Positions 26,836 through 36,722 of a stretch of DNA of 64,000 nucleotides are shown piece after piece. A model generated the notes under the pieces. It worked only from the letters and a program-made list of their open reading frames with translations. It did no database searches and was not told where the DNA came from. This DNA is from Enterococcus sp. HY326 (GTDB lineage Bacteria > Bacillota > Bacilli > Lactobacillales > Enterococcaceae). Position 1 is the first letter of the stretch. Each line of letters starts with the position of its first letter. The stretch lies in the NCBI RefSeq assembly GCF_026157065.1, contig NZ_JANLGQ010000002.1, forward strand, positions 310,001-374,000. Direction: 5' to 3'. Both the position numbers and the translations under genes were made by a program.

Positions 26836-29800
26836 ATGAGCGATATGATGCGCCCGATTTCAATTGATAGTTTATTCAATTGGGTTTTAAATGAGTATCA
26901 AACCGAGGGCACAATTTTTGGCATTCGAAAAATATACCAAGCAGATCCCCAGAAGGTAATGACTTTATTTGGCGAAAAAATGGAAACCCCTTGCGGTCCA
27001 GCAGCTGGGCCCCACACGCAATTAGCCCAAAATATTATTGCGGCCTATTTAACCGGTTCGAGATTTTTTGAATTGAAAACGGTTCAGATTATTGACGGTG
27101 AAGACTTGCCTGTAAGTAAACCGTGCATCACTGCAGCGGATGAATGCTACAACGTAGAATGGTCAACTGAGCTGAGAGTGCCACAGGCAATGGAAGAATA
27201 TGTCAAAGCTTGGTATGTTTTAAAAATTCTCAGTAAAGAATTAGCAATCGGCAATCCCGATGGTTTCATCTTTAATATGAGTGTTGGTTATGATCTTGCC
27301 GGTATTCAATCGGAGAAAATTGATCGCTTTATTGAGCAGCTGAAAGATGCCAAAGATACGGCGATTTGGCAGGAATGTCAACAAGCGGCAAAAAAATATC
27401 TGAAGGATTTTAAACGGATAGACGAAGAATATCTGGCAACCATTGATTCCCGGGTCTGTCGTTCGATTACCTTATCAACTTTACACGGCTGTCCGCCGGA
27501 TGAAATTGAACGGATTTCTACCTATTTATTAACGAAAAAAGGATTGCATACCTTTATCAAATGCAATCCGACAATGCTGGGCTATCCTTATGCAAGAGAA
27601 AAAATGGATAGCTTGGGCTTTGATTATATCGAATTTGATGATCATCACTTTAAAGAAGATTTACAGTTTGAGGATGCGGTTCCCATGATTCAACGGCTGC
27701 AGCAATTAGCTGATAACCAGCAGTTGAGCTTTGGCGTTAAAATCACCAATACTTTTCCTGTTGACATTGCTCAAAATGAACTACCAGGTGAAGAAATGTA
27801 TATGTCAGGCCGTTCCCTGTTTCCTTTAAGTATCGGTTTAGCCAAAAAACTTTCCGACGCTTTCGCTGGGAAACTACAAATTTCTTATTCAGGCGGAGCA
27901 GATATTTTCAATATTCGAGAAATTTTTGAGGCGGGGATTTGGCCGATTACGATGGCTACGAGTTTATTGAAGCCTGGGGGTTATCAACGGATGAACCAAG
28001 TGGCGAATCTTTTAGCAGATGCGCCTTATCCGGCAACAGTTCAAGTGAGTTTAGAAAAATTAACTGATATTGTCGCTAAAATTGAAAAACAAAGCCATTA
28101 TCATAAGTCAATTAAATTACCAGAGAGTCCTAAAATTGAACGGAATGTCCCGTTAATTGATTGTTATACAGCACCTTGTCGTGATGAAGGTGGCTGTCCG
28201 ATTGATCAAGATATTCCAGCCTACTTACGCTATGTCAGTGAAGGGAAATATCTTGAAGCTTTGCGGGTGATTGTTGATAAAAACCCTCTGCCATTTATCA
28301 CGGGAACAATTTGTGCTCATCCCTGTATGACGAAGTGTACTCGCCAGTTTTATGAAGAAGCTATTCAAATTCGGGAAGCGAAATTGGAAGCGGCCGAAGC
28401 GGCTTATGCTCAACTAATGGCTGAAATGGTGCGACCTGAGAAAAAAGTCGGCGCAGCAAAGACGGCGGTAGTTGGCGGTGGGCCCGCAGGAATTTCTGCC
28501 GGCTATCTGTTAGCACGAGAAGGAATGCCGGTTACTGTTTTTGAAAAAGCGGAGACCCTTGGCGGTGTCTGCAGCCAAATCGTACCGGAATTTAGAATTT
28601 CTAGGCAATCGGTCGAAAATGATGTTAAGATGGCCGAATTTTTAGGAGCCGAATTCAAAACTGGGCAAGCAGCACCAAGCTTAACTGAATTACAGAAACA
28701 GGGCTTTACCAATATTATTTATGCGATTGGTGCTTGGAAGCATGGGAAATTACGCTTAGAAGCTGGCACAACCTTAAACTCCTTAGAATTTTTAATCGCA
28801 AATCGCAAAAATCCTAATGTTAACCCGTATGGAGAAAATATTATTGTGGTTGGTGGCGGCAACACAGCAATGGATTGTGCTCGAGCAGCTATGCGTTTAC
28901 CGGATGTAAAAAAAGTATCAGTTGTCTATCGGCGAGATAAACGTAATATGCCAGCGGACGAAGAAGAGCTTTATCTGGCATTAGCAGATGGCGTTGAATT
29001 TTTGGAATTATTAGCGCCAATTAAAATAGAAAATGGTCGCTTAACTTGTGAAATGATGCGCTTAGGTGAACGGGATCAATCTGGGCGTCGTAAACCAGTC
29101 GGTACTGGAGAATTTGTTGAGGTCCCTGCAGACACGGTGATTGCCGCTGTCGGTGAAAAAGTTGATACAGAATTTTATCACTCGATAGGCTTGGAAACAA
29201 ATGATTGGGGCAAGGTCATTGTCAATCCGCAGACTTTAGAAACTAATTTAGAAAATGTTTATGTTATAGGGGACGCAAATTTGGGTCCGGCAACGATTGT
29301 CGAAGCGATTGCGGATGCTACTAAAGCGGCGGCAAATATCTGTGAGTTACACCGAAATCATTTTGAAACAGATAATATCAATCAAGATCGCCAAAGTGTG
29401 CGACAAAAACGTGGGCTCTTGTACGGAGCAGAAAATTCCGCCTGTCAAGCTAGTCGCTGTTTGGAGTGTTCAACCGTTTGTGAATCTTGCATGGATGTTT
29501 GTCCCAACCGAGCCAATATTGTGGTGACCATCAAAGGTTCTCCGCAAATTGTTCACATTGACCGCATGTGTAATGAATGCGGCAACTGCGAGACCTTCTG
29601 CCCATATCAAAGTGCGCCTTATAAGGATAAATTTACTTTATTCCAAACAGAGTCAGACTTCCATGATAGTAGCAACTCAGGATTTTATGTTCTCGATAAT
29701 TTGTCGAAGGATTGCCTGTTACGTTTGGGAGCGCAGGAACAAGTCGTCAATGTCAATCAAACCTATCTGGATGTCCCAGAAGAAATTTTAAATTTAATGG

Positions 29801-29841
29801 ACACGCTAATTGAAGAATATAGCTACACCTTGATGGCGTAA
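26836..29841 (+). CDS. ygfK: YgfK, large flavin/iron-sulfur oxidoreductase (putative selenate reductase subunit type)
   Basis: This 1001-residue cytosolic enzyme has a dihydroorotate-dehydrogenase-like N-terminal barrel (about 1-420). A GltD-type region carries Fe-S cysteines (CYTAPCRDEGGC and CAHPCMTKC, about 440-510). FAD binding is at GGGPAG 547-552 and NAD(P)H binding at GGGNTAMD near 673. The C-terminal ferredoxin part includes CESCMDVCP and CNECGNCETFCP (Cys912, 915, 918, 922). It resembles dihydropyrimidine dehydrogenase, so reduction of a purine or pyrimidine-like ring with NAD(P)H is a reasonable inference; the old name putative selenate reductase is doubtful. ATG 26836 has GGAG eight bases upstream. 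Confidence 0.93.
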   Translation: MSDMMRPISIDSLFNWVLNEYQTEGTIFGIRKIYQADPQKVMTLFGEKMETPCGPAAGPHTQLAQNIIAAYLTGSRFFELKTVQIIDGEDLPVSKPCITAADECYNVEWSTELRVPQAMEEYVKAWYVLKILSKELAIGNPDGFIFNMSVGYDLAGIQSEKIDRFIEQLKDAKDTAIWQECQQAAKKYLKDFKRIDEEYLATIDSRVCRSITLSTLHGCPPDEIERISTYLLTKKGLHTFIKCNPTMLGYPYAREKMDSLGFDYIEFDDHHFKEDLQFEDAVPMIQRLQQLADNQQLSFGVKITNTFPVDIAQNELPGEEMYMSGRSLFPLSIGLAKKLSDAFAGKLQISYSGGADIFNIREIFEAGIWPITMATSLLKPGGYQRMNQVANLLADAPYPATVQVSLEKLTDIVAKIEKQSHYHKSIKLPESPKIERNVPLIDCYTAPCRDEGGCPIDQDIPAYLRYVSEGKYLEALRVIVDKNPLPFITGTICAHPCMTKCTRQFYEEAIQIREAKLEAAEAAYAQLMAEMVRPEKKVGAAKTAVVGGGPAGISAGYLLAREGMPVTVFEKAETLGGVCSQIVPEFRISRQSVENDVKMAEFLGAEFKTGQAAPSLTELQKQGFTNIIYAIGAWKHGKLRLEAGTTLNSLEFLIANRKNPNVNPYGENIIVVGGGNTAMDCARAAMRLPDVKKVSVVYRRDKRNMPADEEELYLALADGVEFLELLAPIKIENGRLTCEMMRLGERDQSGRRKPVGTGEFVEVPADTVIAAVGEKVDTEFYHSIGLETNDWGKVIVNPQTLETNLENVYVIGDANLGPATIVEAIADATKAAANICELHRNHFETDNINQDRQSVRQKRGLLYGAENSACQASRCLECSTVCESCMDVCPNRANIVVTIKGSPQIVHIDRMCNECGNCETFCPYQSAPYKDKFTLFQTESDFHDSSNSGFYVLDNLSKDCLLRLGAQEQVVNVNQTYLDVPEEILNLMDTLIEEYSYTLMA

Positions 29842-29904
29842 TAAAAATTTCTACTTACAATTTACATTTTAGTTTTAAAGACCTTTTTGAAAAGAGGGAG
29901 AACC

Positions 29905-31278
29905 ATGTCGATTTTATTAAAAGGCGGTGTTGTAGTCACCGCTGTGGATAGACGTCAGCTAGATGTCAGAATTGAAAAAGAAAAAATTGTCGAGCTAGGG
30001 GCGAGTTTGCCAATCGGTGATTCACAGGTCGAGGATGTCTCGGGTTGTTTTATCCTGCCGGGCTTTATTGATGCCCATACTCATTTACAGCTAAATAATG
30101 GCGCTGGTTCCAGTGGGACAGCCGATAATTTTGCCAGCGGTAGTCGCGCCGCCTTAGCCAACGGTACAACGACCGTCATTGATATGGCGACGCCGGATAA
30201 GGATGGTTCTCTGCAGGCTTGCTTAGACACTTGGCAACGATTAGCTAAGGGTAATAGCTCCTGTGATTATACTTTTCACATGTCGATTATCGACTGGAAT
30301 CCAGAAATAAAAAACGAGATTGCTGCAATGATTTCAGCAGGGATTACCTCTTTTAAAATGTACATGGCCTACGACAATTTGCGAACAACTGATGCTGAAA
30401 TTTATGAAGCTATGACAGAAATTAAAAAATTTCATGGAATGCTGGGAGTTCATTGCGAAAATGGTGACTTAGTCAATGAAGGCATAAAGAAATTGTTGAA
30501 GGCCGGTAAGACCAGTCCCCATTACCATCCGCTTTCTCGACCAGATGCGGTTGAAGCAGAAGCGGTGGAACGCTATTTAACAATAGCGGATCAAGCTGAG
30601 CTACCGGTGAATATTGTTCATTTAAGTACCGAAAGATCATTGGAAGCTGTGCGTAGAGCTCGCAAACGGGGGCAACAGCTCTATGTCGAAACTTGTCCTC
30701 AGTATTTAGTGTTGGATGATCATTTGTATGACGCCCCTAATTTTGAAGGAGCCAAATATGTCTGCTCACCGCCACTAAGAAGTTTAGATGATCAGAGAGC
30801 TTTGTGGGAGGGACTAGAAAATGGTGAAATTGATACAATTTCAACCGACCACTGCAGTTTTAATTTTAAAACCCAAAAAGTTTTAGGGATTGATGATTTT
30901 AGCAAAATTCCTAATGGGATGCCCGGAGTCGAGACTAGGCCACAGCTAATTTATACTGCTGGTGTTGCCAGCAAACGAATTAGTTTAGAAACCATGGTGG
31001 GACTTCTAGCAGAAAACATTGCCCGGCAATTTGATTTATTTCCACAAAAAGGCATTGTTCAAGTCGGTAGCGATGCCGACTTGGTAGTATGGAATCCGGC
31101 AGCTAAAGGCGTCATTTCGGCTACTACCCAATTACAAAATGTCGATTATACACCTTATGAAGGAATTGAAACGCAGGGTCAGGCTCAAAGTGTTTTTCTT
31201 AGAGGTCAAAAGGTTGCCGAAAACGGCAAAGTCCTCCAAGAAAAAAAGGGGCAATTCGTCTTTAGAACAACCAAATAA
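29905..31278 (+). CDS. hyuA: Dihydropyrimidinase/D-hydantoinase
   Basis: This 457-residue amidohydrolase opens cyclic amides. DAHTHL at 56-61 gives the first two metal ligands (His58, His60), Lys151 in SFKMYMAYD is the carboxylated bridging lysine, HCENGD near 182 and VHLST near 233 add further ligands, and STDHC near 306 carries the catalytic Asp. It matches E. coli HyuA in the yge locus. In this cluster it most likely hydrolyses a ring made by YgfK from a purine; phenylhydantoin activity reported for relatives is probably incidental. ATG 29905 follows GAGGGAG. A repeat element separates it from ygeX, so a second transcription unit may start there. Confidence 0.93.
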   Translation: MSILLKGGVVVTAVDRRQLDVRIEKEKIVELGASLPIGDSQVEDVSGCFILPGFIDAHTHLQLNNGAGSSGTADNFASGSRAALANGTTTVIDMATPDKDGSLQACLDTWQRLAKGNSSCDYTFHMSIIDWNPEIKNEIAAMISAGITSFKMYMAYDNLRTTDAEIYEAMTEIKKFHGMLGVHCENGDLVNEGIKKLLKAGKTSPHYHPLSRPDAVEAEAVERYLTIADQAELPVNIVHLSTERSLEAVRRARKRGQQLYVETCPQYLVLDDHLYDAPNFEGAKYVCSPPLRSLDDQRALWEGLENGEIDTISTDHCSFNFKTQKVLGIDDFSKIPNGMPGVETRPQLIYTAGVASKRISLETMVGLLAENIARQFDLFPQKGIVQVGSDADLVVWNPAAKGVISATTQLQNVDYTPYEGIETQGQAQSVFLRGQKVAENGKVLQEKKGQFVFRTTK

Positions 31279-31284
31279 AACAAT

Positions 31285-31355
31285 GTGGTTAAGGCACAAG
31301 AAATGGCAATAAGATTCTTATATTACCTCTGGAAGAAGACTTGTACCACGACCAC
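31285..31355. repeat. Intergenic inverted repeat, copy E of the TCTGTGACAAAAG family
   Basis: GTGGTTAAGGCACAAG (31285-31300) and CTTGTACCACGACCAC (31340-31355) are imperfect complements with 4 mismatches. It is the shortest and most diverged copy, inserted between hyuA and ygeX seven bases after the hyuA stop. Confidence 0.5.
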
Positions 31356-31427
31356 TTTAACTTAAAGTAGCAATAAGGAAGTGAGCAATCAAGTTTTACT
31401 ATTTTTTACAATCGAGGAGGATTTTAG

Positions 31428-32627
31428 TTGGAAGAAATAAAATGGCTGAAAAACGAAATGCCAAAAACAGACGATCAATTTTTACCTTTAATGTCAGAAG
31501 AAAATATCGGTAAGGCGCTGGCCTTTCATCAGAGCTTTCCGCAATATACGACAACACCTTTAGCTGAGTTATCACAGCTGTCCAATTATTTAGGCATAAA
31601 AGATTTTTTTGTCAAAGATGAATCCTATCGTTTTGGCTTAAATGCCTTTAAAGTGTTAGGCGGATCTTTTGCGATGGCAAATTATATCGCTGAAAAATTA
31701 GCTGTTGATGTGGCCAAGCTGGGGTATGAAGAGTTAACCTCGCCAGCTTTAAAAGAAAAATTTGGTCAAGCAACGTTTTACACAGCAACAGACGGCAATC
31801 ATGGTCGGGGCGTGGCTTGGGCAGCTAATAAATTGGGCCAGAAATCAGTGGTCTTGATGCCTAAGGGTTCAGCAGAGATTCGTTTTGAAAATATTCAAAA
31901 AGAAGGCGCTGAAGTCACAATTGAAGAAGTAAATTATGATGAATGTGTCCGCATGGCCAATCATTTGGCGGAGGAAGCTGAAAACGGTGTGATGGTGCAA
32001 GATACTGCGTGGGAAGGCTACGAAAAAATCCCAACTTGGATTATGCAGGGCTATGGCACGATGTCTTTAGAAGCGGCTCAACAATTACAAGCAACGGGTG
32101 TTCAACGGCCGACCCACATTTTTGTGCAGGCAGGTGTTGGTAGTTTAGCCGGCGCAGTGATTGGTTATTTTGCTAATCTTTATCAAGATAATCCACCAAT
32201 TATGACGGTGGTTGAAGCTCAGGCAGCTGATTGTCTCTATCAATCAGCTAAAGTTAAAGATGGTAGCATCCGTTTTGTTGAAGGGGATTTACAGACAATT
32301 ATGGCGGGCTTAGCCTGTGGCGAACCTAACACGATTTCCTTTGATATTTTAAAAAATCACACAGATTTCTTTATCTCAGCACCGGATTGGGTTTCTGAAA
32401 AAGGTATGCGAATTTTAGGCGCACCCCTGAAAGGTGACCCACAGGTTATCTCTGGAGAATCCGGAGCCGTGGCGATGGGAGTTGTCGCTAGTGTGATGAA
32501 AGATCCTGCTTATCAGGAATTAAAACAAGCATTGAAACTGGATCAAAACTCTGTTGTTTTAATGTTTTCAACTGAAGGCGACACTGATCCAGAAAATTAT
32601 AAAAAAATTGTATGGGGGCAAGAGTAA
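31428..32627 (+). CDS. ygeX: 2,3-diaminopropionate ammonia-lyase
   Basis: This 399-residue fold-type II PLP enzyme converts 2,3-diaminopropionate to pyruvate and two ammonia. Lys75 in [10 protein letters not shown] is the PLP lysine (Lys77 in E. coli), [13 protein letters not shown] binds the phosphate side, and [15 protein letters not shown] is the glycine loop. Gut-bacterial studies place diaminopropionate as an intermediate of anaerobic urate degradation. The start is TTG at 31428 with a perfect GAGGAGG seven bases upstream. It is followed after one base by ygeY, so coupling is certain. The aminoacrylate it releases would be a substrate for the RidA encoded downstream. Confidence 0.95.
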   Translation: MEEIKWLKNEMPKTDDQFLPLMSEENIGKALAFHQSFPQYTTTPLAELSQLSNYLGIKDFFVKDESYRFGLNAFKVLGGSFAMANYIAEKLAVDVAKLGYEELTSPALKEKFGQATFYTATDGNHGRGVAWAANKLGQKSVVLMPKGSAEIRFENIQKEGAEVTIEEVNYDECVRMANHLAEEAENGVMVQDTAWEGYEKIPTWIMQGYGTMSLEAAQQLQATGVQRPTHIFVQAGVGSLAGAVIGYFANLYQDNPPIMTVVEAQAADCLYQSAKVKDGSIRFVEGDLQTIMAGLACGEPNTISFDILKNHTDFFISAPDWVSEKGMRILGAPLKGDPQVISGESGAVAMGVVASVMKDPAYQELKQALKLDQNSVVLMFSTEGDTDPENYKKIVWGQE

Positions 32628-32628
32628 C

Positions 32629-33948
32629 ATGAATTTTGAAGAAATTAAACAAGCAGCAACAGCTTACGGACCAGCTATGACCAAATTTTTACGAGAATTA
32701 GTGAAAATTCCAGGAGAAAGTGCTGAAGAAAAAAATAAAATGGAACGGGCCAAAGCTGAAATGGAAGCTTTAGGCTTCGATAAAGTAACTTTTGATCCAA
32801 TGGGGAACTTGTTAGGCTATATGGGCACCGGTGAAAAAATCGTCGCCTTTGATGGTCACATTGATACAGTGGGTATTGGTGAAATGAGTAACTGGAAATT
32901 TAATCCGTATGACGGCTACGAAAGCGATGAAGAAATTGGTGGTCGAGGCACTTCTGATCAAGAGGGCGGGATTGTTTCGGCAATTTATGGCGCTAAAATT
33001 ATGAAGGACTTAGGTTTATTATCTGATGAATATACTGTTTTAGTCACTGTGACTGTTCAGGAAGAAGACTGTGATGGCCTGTGCTGGCAATATATTATTA
33101 AAGAAGATAAGATTCGCCCAGAATTTGTGGTTTCAACTGAACCAACCGACGGCGGGATTTATCGTGGACAACGGGGCCGGATGGAAATACGGATTGACGT
33201 CAAAGGCGTTTCTTGCCATGGTTCTGCTCCAGAACGGGGCGACAACGCCATTTATAAAATGGCGGACATTTTACAAGATGTTCGGGCTTTAAACAATAAC
33301 GGGGATACAGAGAGCACTTCAATCCGTGGTCTAGTTAGAATGCTGGATGAAAAATATAATCCAGAATGGCAGGAAGCTCGTTTCTTAGGTAAAGGAACAG
33401 TCACAGCTTCACAAATTTTCTATTCTTCACCAAGTCGTTGTGCTGTCGCTGATGGCTGCTCTGTTTCTTTAGATCGCCGAATGACTGCTGGGGAAACTTG
33501 GGAAAGCTGTCTTGAAGAAATTCGTCAATTACCAGCAGTTAAAAAATACGGTGAAGATGTAGTCGTATCGATGTATGAATATGATCGGCCATCCTATACC
33601 GGCTTATCTTACCCAATCGAATGCTACTTCCCAACTTGGGTAATTCCTGAAGACCACGTCGTAACCGAATCCTTAATGGAAGTGCATCATAACTTGTTTG
33701 GCGATCAACGGCAAGGTTCTAAATCGACTGTCGCCATGCGGGAAGCCCGTCCATTATTAGATAAATGGACCTTCTCAACCAATGGTGTATCAATCATGGG
33801 CCGCAATGGTATTCCATGTATTGGTTTTGGCCCGGGTGCTGAAGCGGAAGCCCATGCCCCAAATGAAAAAACTTGGAAAGAAGATTTGGTTCGTTGTGCC
33901 GCAATGTATGCGGCATTACCAACGACCTACTGCCAAAACATCAAATAA
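32629..33948 (+). CDS. ygeY: YgeY family selenium-cluster M20 metallohydrolase
   Basis: This 439-residue di-metal hydrolase of the ArgE/DapE/M20 superfamily shows FDGHIDTVG (His near 84, Asp near 86), RGTSDQEGG with the bridging Asp, VQEEDCDG with the catalytic Glu pair, and CHGSAPERG in the dimerisation domain. Family members in this gene neighbourhood are called YgeY; deacylation or decarbamoylation of a diaminopropionate derivative is a sensible guess from its place between ygeX and ygeW, not shown. ATG 32629 begins one base after the ygeX stop. Confidence 0.93.
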   Translation: MNFEEIKQAATAYGPAMTKFLRELVKIPGESAEEKNKMERAKAEMEALGFDKVTFDPMGNLLGYMGTGEKIVAFDGHIDTVGIGEMSNWKFNPYDGYESDEEIGGRGTSDQEGGIVSAIYGAKIMKDLGLLSDEYTVLVTVTVQEEDCDGLCWQYIIKEDKIRPEFVVSTEPTDGGIYRGQRGRMEIRIDVKGVSCHGSAPERGDNAIYKMADILQDVRALNNNGDTESTSIRGLVRMLDEKYNPEWQEARFLGKGTVTASQIFYSSPSRCAVADGCSVSLDRRMTAGETWESCLEEIRQLPAVKKYGEDVVVSMYEYDRPSYTGLSYPIECYFPTWVIPEDHVVTESLMEVHHNLFGDQRQGSKSTVAMREARPLLDKWTFSTNGVSIMGRNGIPCIGFGPGAEAEAHAPNEKTWKEDLVRCAAMYAALPTTYCQNIK

Positions 33949-33966
33949 TAATTAAGGAGCTTAAAG

Positions 33967-35160
33967 ATGGAAACTTTTAAAGAATATATTGGAAAACTAA
34001 ATCAACTGGAATTTTCAGAAATGTACGAAAACGACTTTTTCTTAACCTGGGAAAAATCCCGAGATGAGCTAGAGGCTGTCTTCACAGTGGCCGACACATT
34101 ACGCTATTTACGGGAAAATAATATCTCAACGAAAATTTTTGACAGTGGCTTAGGCATCTCCCTATTTAGAGATAATTCAACTCGAACTCGCTTCAGTTTT
34201 GCTTCAGCCTGTAACTTGTTAGGCTTAGAAGTTCAAGATTTGGATGAAGGCAAAAGCCAAATTTCCCACGGGGAAACAGTGCGGGAAACAGCCAATATGA
34301 TTTCCTTCATGGCGGATATTATTGGTATTCGTGATGATATGTATATCGGCAAAGGCAATGCTTACATGCATGAAGTATCAGAAGCAGTCCAAGAAGGTCA
34401 TCAAGATGGCGTCTTGGAACAGCGGCCAACCTTAGTTAATCTGCAATGTGACATTGATCATCCAACTCAGTCAATGGCAGATGCTTTACATTTGATTCAT
34501 GAGTTTGGCGGTGTTGAAAATCTAAAAGGCAAAAAAATTGCCATGACTTGGGCTTATTCACCTTCTTATGGTAAACCATTATCTGTACCTCAAGGAATTA
34601 TCGGTTTAATGACTCGTTTAGGCATGGATGTTGTTTTAGCTCATCCAGAAGGCTATGAAGTGATGCCGGAGGTCGAAGCAGTCGCAGCAAAAAATGCTGC
34701 TGAGTCTGGCGGTTCCTTTACTAAAACGAATAATATGGCAGAAGCCTTCAAGGATGCCGATATTGTCTATCCAAAGAGCTGGGCACCTTTTGCTATGATG
34801 GAAAAACGGACTGATTTGTATGGTAATGGTGATTTCGATGGTATCGATCGCTTAGAAAAAGAATTATTGCAGCAAAATGCCAAGCATAAAGATTGGGAAT
34901 GTACCGAAGAAATGATGCAGCTGACTAAAGAGGGTAAAGCGTTGTACATGCATTGTCTACCTGCTGATATCACAGGCGTTAGTTGTGAAGAAGGTGAAGT
35001 AGAAGCTTCAGTTTTTGACCGCTATCGCGTTGAATTATACAAAGAAGCCAGTTACAAGCCATATATTATTGCAGCGATGATTTTCCTAAGTAAAATTGAA
35101 AAGCCAACCGAAACGCTGCAAGCTTTGGCAGAGAAGAAAACACCACGGGCGGTTCAATAA
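33967..35160 (+). CDS. ygeW: Knotted carbamoyltransferase YgeW
   Basis: This 397-residue member of the aspartate/ornithine transcarbamylase superfamily has the carbamoyl-phosphate motif STRTR at 71-75, the DIDHPTQ segment near 157 and HCLPAD at 329-334, typical of ornithine-type enzymes with a knotted fold. YgeW does not use ornithine, aspartate or the known knotted-enzyme substrates. In this operon it likely works in the catabolic direction, phosphorolysing a ureido compound to carbamoyl phosphate, which ArcC can turn into ATP. AAGGAG precedes the ATG. A region with two perfect dyads and a cre-like site follows before arcC. Confidence 0.94.
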   Translation: METFKEYIGKLNQLEFSEMYENDFFLTWEKSRDELEAVFTVADTLRYLRENNISTKIFDSGLGISLFRDNSTRTRFSFASACNLLGLEVQDLDEGKSQISHGETVRETANMISFMADIIGIRDDMYIGKGNAYMHEVSEAVQEGHQDGVLEQRPTLVNLQCDIDHPTQSMADALHLIHEFGGVENLKGKKIAMTWAYSPSYGKPLSVPQGIIGLMTRLGMDVVLAHPEGYEVMPEVEAVAAKNAAESGGSFTKTNNMAEAFKDADIVYPKSWAPFAMMEKRTDLYGNGDFDGIDRLEKELLQQNAKHKDWECTEEMMQLTKEGKALYMHCLPADITGVSCEEGEVEASVFDRYRVELYKEASYKPYIIAAMIFLSKIEKPTETLQALAEKKTPRAVQ

Positions 35161-35194
35161 TCAATCACGCCCAACTTATTTCCTTATGTTAGTC

Positions 35195-35330
35195 AGATGT
35201 TTTTCTCAGATTATACACGACAAACAACTTTACAAAATACTTAATGAATACCCTTAAAATGAATTAAGTAAAACCTTAACTGCAAGATTTGAGATGTCCA
35301 ACCTTAACAGATGTTCTGAGAAAAACATCT
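35195..35330. repeat. Perfect 16-bp inverted repeat enclosing a second dyad, between ygeW and arcC
   Basis: AGATGTTTTTCTCAGA (35195-35210) is repeated as its exact complement at 35315-35330. Between them TACTTAAT (35238-35245) pairs with ATTAAGTA (35263-35270). No T-run follows, so it is not a standard terminator; it may be a processing or stability element separating ygeW and arcC messages. Confidence 0.6.
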
Positions 35331-35345
35331 TGTCTTTAAAAAAAA

Positions 35346-35359
35346 TGAAAACGATTAAA
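35346..35359 (+). promoter_or_regulatory. Probable cre site (CcpA) upstream of arcC
   Basis: TGAAAACGATTAAA matches the cre consensus TGWNANCGNTNWCA at all but one fixed position. It ends 16 bases before the arcC start, overlapping the ribosome-site region, so CcpA binding would block transcription into arcC. Confidence 0.55.
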
Positions 35360-35375
35360 TAAAGAAGGTGGCTGA

Positions 35376-36314
35376 ATGACAAAAAGAATTGTCGTTGCCT
35401 TAGGCGGTAACGCATTGGGCAATAATTTACGTGAACAAATGTCAGCAGTGAAAGAAACTTCAAAAGCGATCGCCGATTTGATTGAAGCTGGTTATCAAGT
35501 AGTGTTGTCCCACGGAAATGGTCCACAAGTCGGCATGATTCAACTAGCGATGGAGGAGCTGTCTTTAACCAATCCTGAAAAATATCCCACAATTCCTCTT
35601 TCTGTCTGTGTCGCAATGAGCCAAAGTTACATTGGCTATGATTTGCAAAATGCATTGCGGGAAGAACTATTGGATCGACAAATCGATCAACCAGTTGGCA
35701 CCGTCATCACACAAATTGTGGTGGATGCCAATGATTCCGCTTTTGAAGAGCCGACGAAACCAATCGGTCGCTTTATGACTAAGTCAGAAGCAGACCAACT
35801 AGTGGCTGAAAAAGATATTCAAGTTATAGAGGATGCTGGTCGTGGTTATCGGCAGGTGGTGGCCTCACCCCAGCCAAAAGAAATCGTTGAACTGAGCACC
35901 ATACAAACCTTATTAGAAAATGGTCAGACCGTCATTGCCTGTGGCGGAGGTGGTATTCCTGTGATTCGAGAAGGACACCATTTAAAAGGTGTCGGAGCAG
36001 TGATTGACAAAGATTTCTGTAGTGAATTATTGGCAGAAAAGCTTGATGCTGATGTGTTGATTATTCTTACAGCTGTTGAAAAAGTCTGTATTAATTTTGG
36101 CAAAACAGACCAAGCTGAATTGTCCCAAGTTTCTACTGACGAAATGAAAAAGTATGCTAAAGAAGGGCAATTTGCACCTGGCTCCATGCTGCCAAAAGTT
36201 GAAGCAGCGATTCGTTTTGCTGAATCGAAACCGGGGAGAAAAACTTTGATTACACTTTTGGAAAAAGCAGAAGCGGGAATCAAAGGAGAAACTGGTACAA
36301 CTATTTCAAATTGA
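35376..36314 (+). CDS. arcC: Carbamate kinase
   Basis: This 312-residue amino acid kinase family enzyme makes ATP from carbamoyl phosphate and ADP, releasing ammonia and CO2. It shows VVALGGNALG at residues 6-15, SHGNGPQVG near 46, GGGGIPV near 191 and the ATP-site segment with GSMLPKVEAA near 269. In most enterococci arcC lies with arcAB; here it follows ygeW, matching the yqeA-type carbamate kinases of purine clusters. It therefore probably harvests ATP from purine breakdown. A cre-like site sits just upstream, and ridA follows 18 bases downstream. Confidence 0.95.
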   Translation: MTKRIVVALGGNALGNNLREQMSAVKETSKAIADLIEAGYQVVLSHGNGPQVGMIQLAMEELSLTNPEKYPTIPLSVCVAMSQSYIGYDLQNALREELLDRQIDQPVGTVITQIVVDANDSAFEEPTKPIGRFMTKSEADQLVAEKDIQVIEDAGRGYRQVVASPQPKEIVELSTIQTLLENGQTVIACGGGGIPVIREGHHLKGVGAVIDKDFCSELLAEKLDADVLIILTAVEKVCINFGKTDQAELSQVSTDEMKKYAKEGQFAPGSMLPKVEAAIRFAESKPGRKTLITLLEKAEAGIKGETGTTISN

Positions 36315-36332
36315 AATTGAGAGGAAGAGCAG

Positions 36333-36716
36333 ATGACCAATAAAATGATTAATTCCACAGCAGCACCAGCTGCTGTTGGACCGTATTCCCATTCTATCTT
36401 GGCGAACACAACACAATATATCTCTGGGCAATTGGGATTAGATCCAACTAGTGGTAAAATGAAAGATGGCGTAGAAGCGCAAGCTGAACAGGCGTTAATT
36501 AATTTAACAGCAATTTTAAAAGAGGCAGGTTTAACCTGTGAAGATGTTGTCAAAACGACGATTTTTCTTAAAAATATGAGTGACTTCGAAAAGATTAATA
36601 GCATCTATCAACGATTTTTTACAACGAATCTACCGGCCCGCTCCTGTGTCGAAGTGGCAGCTTTACCTAAAGGTGGATTATTTGAGATTGAAGCAATTGC
36701 AGTGGTCAATAAATAA
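36333..36716 (+). CDS. ridA: RidA/YjgF family enamine/imine deaminase
   Basis: This 127-residue cytosolic homotrimeric protein hydrolyses reactive 2-aminoacrylate and related enamines. VGPYSH near 15-20, ISGQLGLDP near 30 and the catalytic Arg103 in PARSCVEVAALPKG are all present. It lies directly after arcC in the purine cluster. Diaminopropionate ammonia-lyase releases 2-aminoacrylate, so RidA is a logical detoxifying partner of YgeX; this link is inferred from enzymology and proximity. Confidence 0.93.
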   Translation: MTNKMINSTAAPAAVGPYSHSILANTTQYISGQLGLDPTSGKMKDGVEAQAEQALINLTAILKEAGLTCEDVVKTTIFLKNMSDFEKINSIYQRFFTTNLPARSCVEVAALPKGGLFEIEAIAVVNK

Positions 36717-36722
36717 TAATGA

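Noticed and set aside
35254-35655. A 133-codon minus-strand frame across the arcC start
   Set aside because: It is antisense to arcC and the dyad region, with no ribosome site or family pattern.
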